From an uncultured Clostridiaceae bacterium (GTDB taxonomy: Bacteria; Bacillota; Clostridia; TANB77; CAG-508), in contig CAKNOI010000013.1 of the NCBI GenBank assembly GCA_930990125.1, positions 1 to 35,728 on the forward strand: a stretch of 35,728 bases of DNA. The letters are read 5' to 3'. A model generated the notes under the pieces. That model was given only the letters and a program-made list of their open reading frames with translations, ran no database searches and was not told where the DNA came from. The position numbers and the translations under genes are program-made. Positions 32,441-35,728 of the stretch are shown piece by piece (position 1 is the first letter of the stretch; each line of letters begins with the position of its first letter).

Positions 32441-34021
32441 TTATTCAATTCCTAAATACTCATTATATGTTACTTCTTTATCCACCATACCGCTCTTCTT
32501 TAAATCGATAATACGGTTTGCCACCGTTTGTGTTAATTGATGGTCATGAGAAGTAAATAAAATATTTCCTTTAAAACGGCTCATTCCATCATTTAAAGAA
32601 GTAATCGCTTCCATATCTAAATGGTTGGTTGGCTCATCAAAAATTAAGAAATTAGCACCAGAAAGCATCATTTTAGAAAGAACACATCTTACCTTTTCTC
32701 CTCCTGATAGCACACTTACCTTTTTTAATGCTTCCTCACCAGAAAATAACATTCTACCTAAAAAGCTTCTTACATAAGTTTCGTCTGGGTCTTTGGAATA
32801 CATTCTAAGCCAATCGGTTAAAGACATATCTTGTTCAAATAAATAGTTATTATCCTTTGGAAAATAATTATGGGTAATGGTAGTACCCCAAATAATTTCT
32901 CCTTCATCTGGCTCTAACTCTCCAGCAATAATTTGGAAAAGCACGGTTTTGGCATTTTCGTTATCTGCCAAAAATGCTATTTTGTCCCCTGTTTTTACGG
33001 TAAAACTAATGTTATCTAGTATTTTTTCTCCTTCTACTGTTTTAGAAATGTTTTTTACCTGTAAAATCTCTTTCCCTGGTTCTCTATCTGGTTTAAAATC
33101 AATATATGGGTATCTTCTATTTGATGGTCTTATTTCTTCTAACTGGATTTTTTCTAAGGACTTTTTACGAGAAGTTGCCTGTTTAGATTTAGAAGCATTG
33201 GCGCTAAATCTTGCAATAAAGTCTTGTAATTCTTTAATTTTTTCTTCCTTTTTCTTGTTGGCTTCTTTGGCTTGTTTTAAAGCAAGCTGACTAGATTCGT
33301 ACCAAAAATCGTAGTTACCTGGGTATACTTGTATTTTTCCAAAATCGACATCAGCAATATAGGTACATACTTTATTTAAAAAATAACGGTCATGAGATAC
33401 CACAATAACAGTGTTTTCAAAATTAATTAAAAACTCTTGTAACCAATCAATTGCCTTTACATCTAAGTCGTTGGTTGGCTCGTCTAATAACAAAACATCT
33501 GGGTTACCAAATAGTGCTTGTGCAAGTAGCACTTTAACCTTATCCTTTGCCTCTACCTCACGCATGTACTTACTTTGTAGCTCTGTAGAAATTCCTAAGT
33601 CATTTAATAACATACTAGCATCAGACTCTGCATTCCATCCATCTAACTCTGCAAACCTTTCCTCTAACTTAGCAGCCTTCATACCATCTGCCTCGGAAAA
33701 ATCTGGTTTTGCATAAATAGCATCCTTTTCTTTCATAATATCGTATAACTCTTTGTTACCCATAATAACAGTATCTAATACCTTGTAATCCTCAAACGCA
33801 AAGTGATCCTGCTTTAAAACAGAAAGCCTCTCGCCCTTTCCTAAAGAAACCTCCCCCTTACTAGGCTCCAATTCTCCAGAAAGAACCCTCAAAAAAGTAG
33901 ACTTTCCAGCGCCATTTGCCCCAATAATACCATAGCAATTTCCTTTATTAAACTTAATATTAACATCCTCAAATAAAACTCTTTTTCCAAACCTAACGGT
34001 TACACCAATTGCGTTTAACAT
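32441..34021 (-). CDS. ABC-F family ATPase (YbiT/YkpA-like)
   Basis: 526 residues. ATG 34021 is chosen (MLNAIGVTVRFGKR) because AGGAGG precedes it; a longer frame to 34087 lacks an SD. Two nucleotide-binding domains without membrane helices are joined by a charged linker (ANKKKEEKIKELQDF), as in ribosome-acting ABC-F proteins. The sites are asymmetric: Walker A1 GANGAGKST and signature 2 LSGGEKVR are intact, while Walker A2 is LADNENAKTV and signature 1 is EVEAKDK, both degenerate. Since Walker A of one half works with the signature of the other, one composite site looks active and the other does not. Walker B motifs LLLDEPTNDLD and LIFDEPTNHLD are intact. ABC-F proteins act on stalled ribosomes. 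Confidence 0.9.
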   Translation of the reverse strand: MLNAIGVTVRFGKRVLFEDVNIKFNKGNCYGIIGANGAGKSTFLRVLSGELEPSKGEVSLGKGERLSVLKQDHFAFEDYKVLDTVIMGNKELYDIMKEKDAIYAKPDFSEADGMKAAKLEERFAELDGWNAESDASMLLNDLGISTELQSKYMREVEAKDKVKVLLAQALFGNPDVLLLDEPTNDLDVKAIDWLQEFLINFENTVIVVSHDRYFLNKVCTYIADVDFGKIQVYPGNYDFWYESSQLALKQAKEANKKKEEKIKELQDFIARFSANASKSKQATSRKKSLEKIQLEEIRPSNRRYPYIDFKPDREPGKEILQVKNISKTVEGEKILDNISFTVKTGDKIAFLADNENAKTVLFQIIAGELEPDEGEIIWGTTITHNYFPKDNNYLFEQDMSLTDWLRMYSKDPDETYVRSFLGRMLFSGEEALKKVSVLSGGEKVRCVLSKMMLSGANFLIFDEPTNHLDMEAITSLNDGMSRFKGNILFTSHDHQLTQTVANRIIDLKKSGMVDKEVTYNEYLGIE

Positions 34022-34044
34022 GAACGCCTTCCTCCTAGTATATA

Positions 34045-34087
34045 TTTTTTCAAAGCCTATTATACCCGATTTGAAAAAATTTTTCAA
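34045..34087 (-). promoter_or_regulatory. Promoter of the ABC-F/tex operon with inverted repeat
   Basis: On the minus strand TTGAAA (34082-34087), a 17-base spacer and TATAAT (34059-34064). A perfect 10-base inverted repeat, TTTTTTCAAA (34045-34054) and TTTGAAAAAA (34070-34079), brackets the -10 box with 15 bases between the arms, which could be an operator. Confidence 0.65.
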
Positions 34088-34092
34088 GCCTA

Positions 34093-35511
34093 CTATGGTG
34101 CTAAAGTATATGGATTTCCTTCGCTTCCATCACCTCCTGTAACTTTGATTCCAGATTTCAGACGAAATATAAGACGCAAGCCATTAGAACGGCTCTCCCC
34201 ATGCTCGTTGTCACCAGAATATACATAACATAGGCGGTCGTAGAACAGGTTGCCACTCGCATTCACAAAACGCACGTAGAAGTTACTTATGATAGAAGTA
34301 GCATCGGTAACACGGGAGTCTAGCCAGTAGCTTTTTCCTATGTTGTATATGCCTAAGCTGTTCATCTGGTTCCAGTCTGCTTCGTAGTTATTATCTGTAT
34401 CTTTCAATGTTCCACTATAGATTCCTCCAAACTGCGTTGTATGCATTCCCGCTCCATCGTAATTTGGATTATCTGGTACACTTCCTACGCATCGTGCTAC
34501 CTCTGCTATTCCGTCATCTTTCTTTCTATATTTTTCCGCTTCTGCATTTAGTGTTGTTATTACACTATTATATATATTTCTACTTGTATTAAAATCACTA
34601 CTTCCTAATGTATAACTATCTGTTACCGTATCTGCCGTTATTATCTGTATTCCATAACTACTATATTTTTCGTTCTCTGGTCCATACAGTACAATACATT
34701 TTTGCTGGGTTCCATTTGCGTCTGTGTACCATACGTATTTTCCTTCACTTAGTGTACTTTCTATTGTTGGTATTCCTTTTGTTATCGCTGTTGCACTTCC
34801 TGTCCCTTCGTTTCCTGCTTTATCTTGTACCTTTACTACTAAGTTATACTCTTTTTCTTGTTCCAATCCCTCGTACTTATAGCTATTATTTGTGCTTTTT
34901 CCTGCTAATGCTTCGCCTAGGTAATACTGGTATGTTTCTGTTTCTACTAATCCACTTTCTTCTTCTTTTACTTCCACTGTCACTGCTATACTATTACTTG
35001 TTACTTCTCCTACTGTTACTTTTACTTCTGGCTTCTTTTCATCTTTTATTGTTGTACTTTTATTTACACTTGCTATACTTCCATCCCATAATCTCGCGTG
35101 TACTTCATCTCCGTGATGCAGTCCAGTTACTTTTTCTCCGCTTCTTATTTCTTGCCAGTTTTTTTCTGCTGTTCCGTTTACTTGATATTGCAATGTTTCT
35201 CCTGCAGTATTGGCTATTATTACTATTTCTGCTTGTCCGTTACTCCATGTTACTTCTCCAAATTCTATCGTTCCAGACGGTACTTCTATTTCTCCTCCTC
35301 CTGCTTCTATTCCTTTTATTTCATTTAACAGGTTTTGTATTAGCTTGTCTTCCTCTCCTGCTGCGTTTGCCATGTTTTGTTTTGCTTCTTGTGCTTTTGT
35401 AATAATTCCATTATCTCCTACTAGTGTACTTAGTGTTACTCCTGCTAAGATAATTAGCACTATTACAGTAATTACTAGTGCCACTAGCGTAATTCCTCTT
35501 TCTTTTTTCAT
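34093..35511 (-). CDS. Secreted pilin-like protein with type IV prepilin N-terminus
   Basis: 472 residues. ATG 35511 is chosen (MKKERGITLVALV) because AGGAGG lies 7 bases upstream; an upstream ATG at 35544 lacks an SD. The start matches a type IV prepilin signal, KKERG then ITLVALVITVIVLIILAGVTL, with Ala at position +5 in place of the usual Glu. A helical stalk (about 35-70), a fibronectin/Ig-like region (about 120-235) and a C-terminal domain follow, ending in YWLDSR, NGLRLIFRLKSGIKVTGGDGSEGNPYTL, a signature I associate with large families of secreted proteins in uncultivated Clostridia. It may be assembled on the surface; its function is unknown. No in-frame CGG. Confidence 0.8.
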   Translation of the reverse strand: MKKERGITLVALVITVIVLIILAGVTLSTLVGDNGIITKAQEAKQNMANAAGEEDKLIQNLLNEIKGIEAGGGEIEVPSGTIEFGEVTWSNGQAEIVIIANTAGETLQYQVNGTAEKNWQEIRSGEKVTGLHHGDEVHARLWDGSIASVNKSTTIKDEKKPEVKVTVGEVTSNSIAVTVEVKEEESGLVETETYQYYLGEALAGKSTNNSYKYEGLEQEKEYNLVVKVQDKAGNEGTGSATAITKGIPTIESTLSEGKYVWYTDANGTQQKCIVLYGPENEKYSSYGIQIITADTVTDSYTLGSSDFNTSRNIYNSVITTLNAEAEKYRKKDDGIAEVARCVGSVPDNPNYDGAGMHTTQFGGIYSGTLKDTDNNYEADWNQMNSLGIYNIGKSYWLDSRVTDATSIISNFYVRFVNASGNLFYDRLCYVYSGDNEHGESRSNGLRLIFRLKSGIKVTGGDGSEGNPYTLAP

Positions 35512-35520
35512 TTCTTTCCT

Positions 35521-35550
35521 CCTAAAATTTGTTTCTATTTTCATTTTAGG
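35521..35550 (-). promoter_or_regulatory. SD-sequestering hairpin of the pilin-like gene
   Basis: CCTAAAAT pairs with ATTTTAGG (8 bp, 14-base loop). On the minus strand the second arm runs into AGGAGG, the SD, so folding would reduce translation. Confidence 0.4.
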
Positions 35551-35580
35551 TTCATTTGCTTAACTGGAATCACACACGCA

Positions 35581-35613
35581 AAAAAGACAGACTAGTTTTC
35601 TTAGTCCATCTTT
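35581..35613 (-). terminator. Terminator upstream of the pilin-like gene
   Basis: On the minus strand AGATGGACTA (35602-35611) pairs with TAGTCTGTCT (35585-35594), with two internal mismatches and a 7-base loop, followed by T-rich sequence. It probably ends the transcript of the gene that leaves the window at right, or is part of a longer regulatory leader. Confidence 0.5.
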
Positions 35614-35624
35614 ATATCTCAAAC

Positions 35625-35660
35625 AAACACAGTTTTTCTGTGTTTCTATTTTTTTATCTT
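35625..35660 (+). terminator. Hairpin with T-run
   Basis: AAACACAG (35625-35632) and CTGTGTTT (35638-35645) form an 8-bp stem with a T5 loop; a run of T follows on the plus strand. No plus-strand gene ends here, so it may serve the minus strand as part of a leader structure. Confidence 0.35.
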
Positions 35661-35669
35661 TTTTAAACT

Positions 35670-35728
35670 TTAGCTCTCTCTCTCCAGACTGTCCACCAAT
35701 TCTTCTGTAAACCTGAATAAAGGTGTGT
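35670..35728 (-). CDS. C-terminal tail of a gene entering from the right
   Basis: Three minus-strand frames are open at the window edge. The most protein-like ends TPLFRFTEELVDSLERES with TAA at 35670-35672. The other frames give Trp- or Lys-rich sequence. Too short for assignment, and the choice of frame is uncertain. Confidence 0.3.
   Translation of the reverse strand, partial: TPLFRFTEELVDSLERES

Noticed and set aside
34608-35402. Long plus-strand frame of 264 codons opposite the pilin-like gene
   Set aside because: Its product is a Leu/Tyr/Phe-rich low-complexity sequence, it lacks an SD, and it mirrors the codon use of the minus-strand gene. It is an antisense shadow.
1-35728. CRISPR array, insertion sequence or transposase
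   Set aside because: No regularly spaced direct repeats, no transposase motifs and no terminal inverted repeats flanking a gene were seen on either strand.
35581-35728. c-di-GMP riboswitch upstream of the pilin-like gene
   Set aside because: The conserved aptamer segments are not visible in the part of the leader inside the window.

Overview
The window comes from a low-GC Gram-positive bacterium, most likely an uncultivated gut member of the Clostridia. The evidence is the strong AT bias, consensus Shine-Dalgarno (SD) sites, a Tex/ABC-F pair, a DUF975 protein, a clostridial-type pilin-like secreted protein and a C-A-T-C-A-T-R NRPS of the kind found in gut Clostridia. Two blocks are present.

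Block 1 (1 to about 14130, all genes on the minus strand) is one end of an integrative and conjugative element. Read from right to left it holds a DUF3789-type microprotein, a small hypothetical gene, a phage-replisome-organiser-like gene, a small membrane protein, VirB2-like pilin, PrgI/VirB3-like protein, a TraC-like protein, VirB4 ATPase, VirB6/TrbL-like channel protein, an M23 cell-wall hydrolase, a receiver-like protein, a sortase, a membrane-anchored low-complexity protein, a thioester/CnaB adhesin ending in LPRTGN, SpoVG, a RusA-like protein and a Replic_Relax-like protein that runs off the window. Coupling protein, relaxase and integrase are not seen and probably lie to the left. The right boundary is the 3' part of a tRNA-Arg(ACG)-like gene followed by its terminator, which looks like an attachment site.

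Block 2 (about 14131 to 35728) is chromosomal: a DnaA-box cluster, a FAD/Rieske oxidoreductase, a DUF4173-type membrane protein, an HtrA protease, the 2462-residue NRPS followed 12 bases later by a sensor kinase, a REC-HD-GYP regulator, a DUF975 protein, then on the minus strand a pilin-like protein, an ABC-F ATPase and Tex.

The outstanding observation is a recoding rule. Seven genes (VirB4 with 5 sites, M23 hydrolase with 3, NRPS with 2, and VirB6, HtrA, the FAD oxidoreductase and the replication protein with 1 each) look broken by +1 frameshifts. At each of the 14 sites the zero-frame codon is CGG followed by A or T, and skipping the C restores the frame with a glycine codon (GGA or GGT). 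Reading by eye, I found no in-frame CGG codon anywhere else in the window, although CGT, CGC, CGA, AGA and AGG are used for arginine and CGG occurs freely out of frame. With the skip, every gene length becomes an exact multiple of three, catalytic residues are joined, and glycine falls at family-conserved positions. The simplest reading is that CGG has no decoding tRNA here and acts as a +1 frameshift codon in both chromosome and mobile element. A systematic sequencing artefact is the main alternative.
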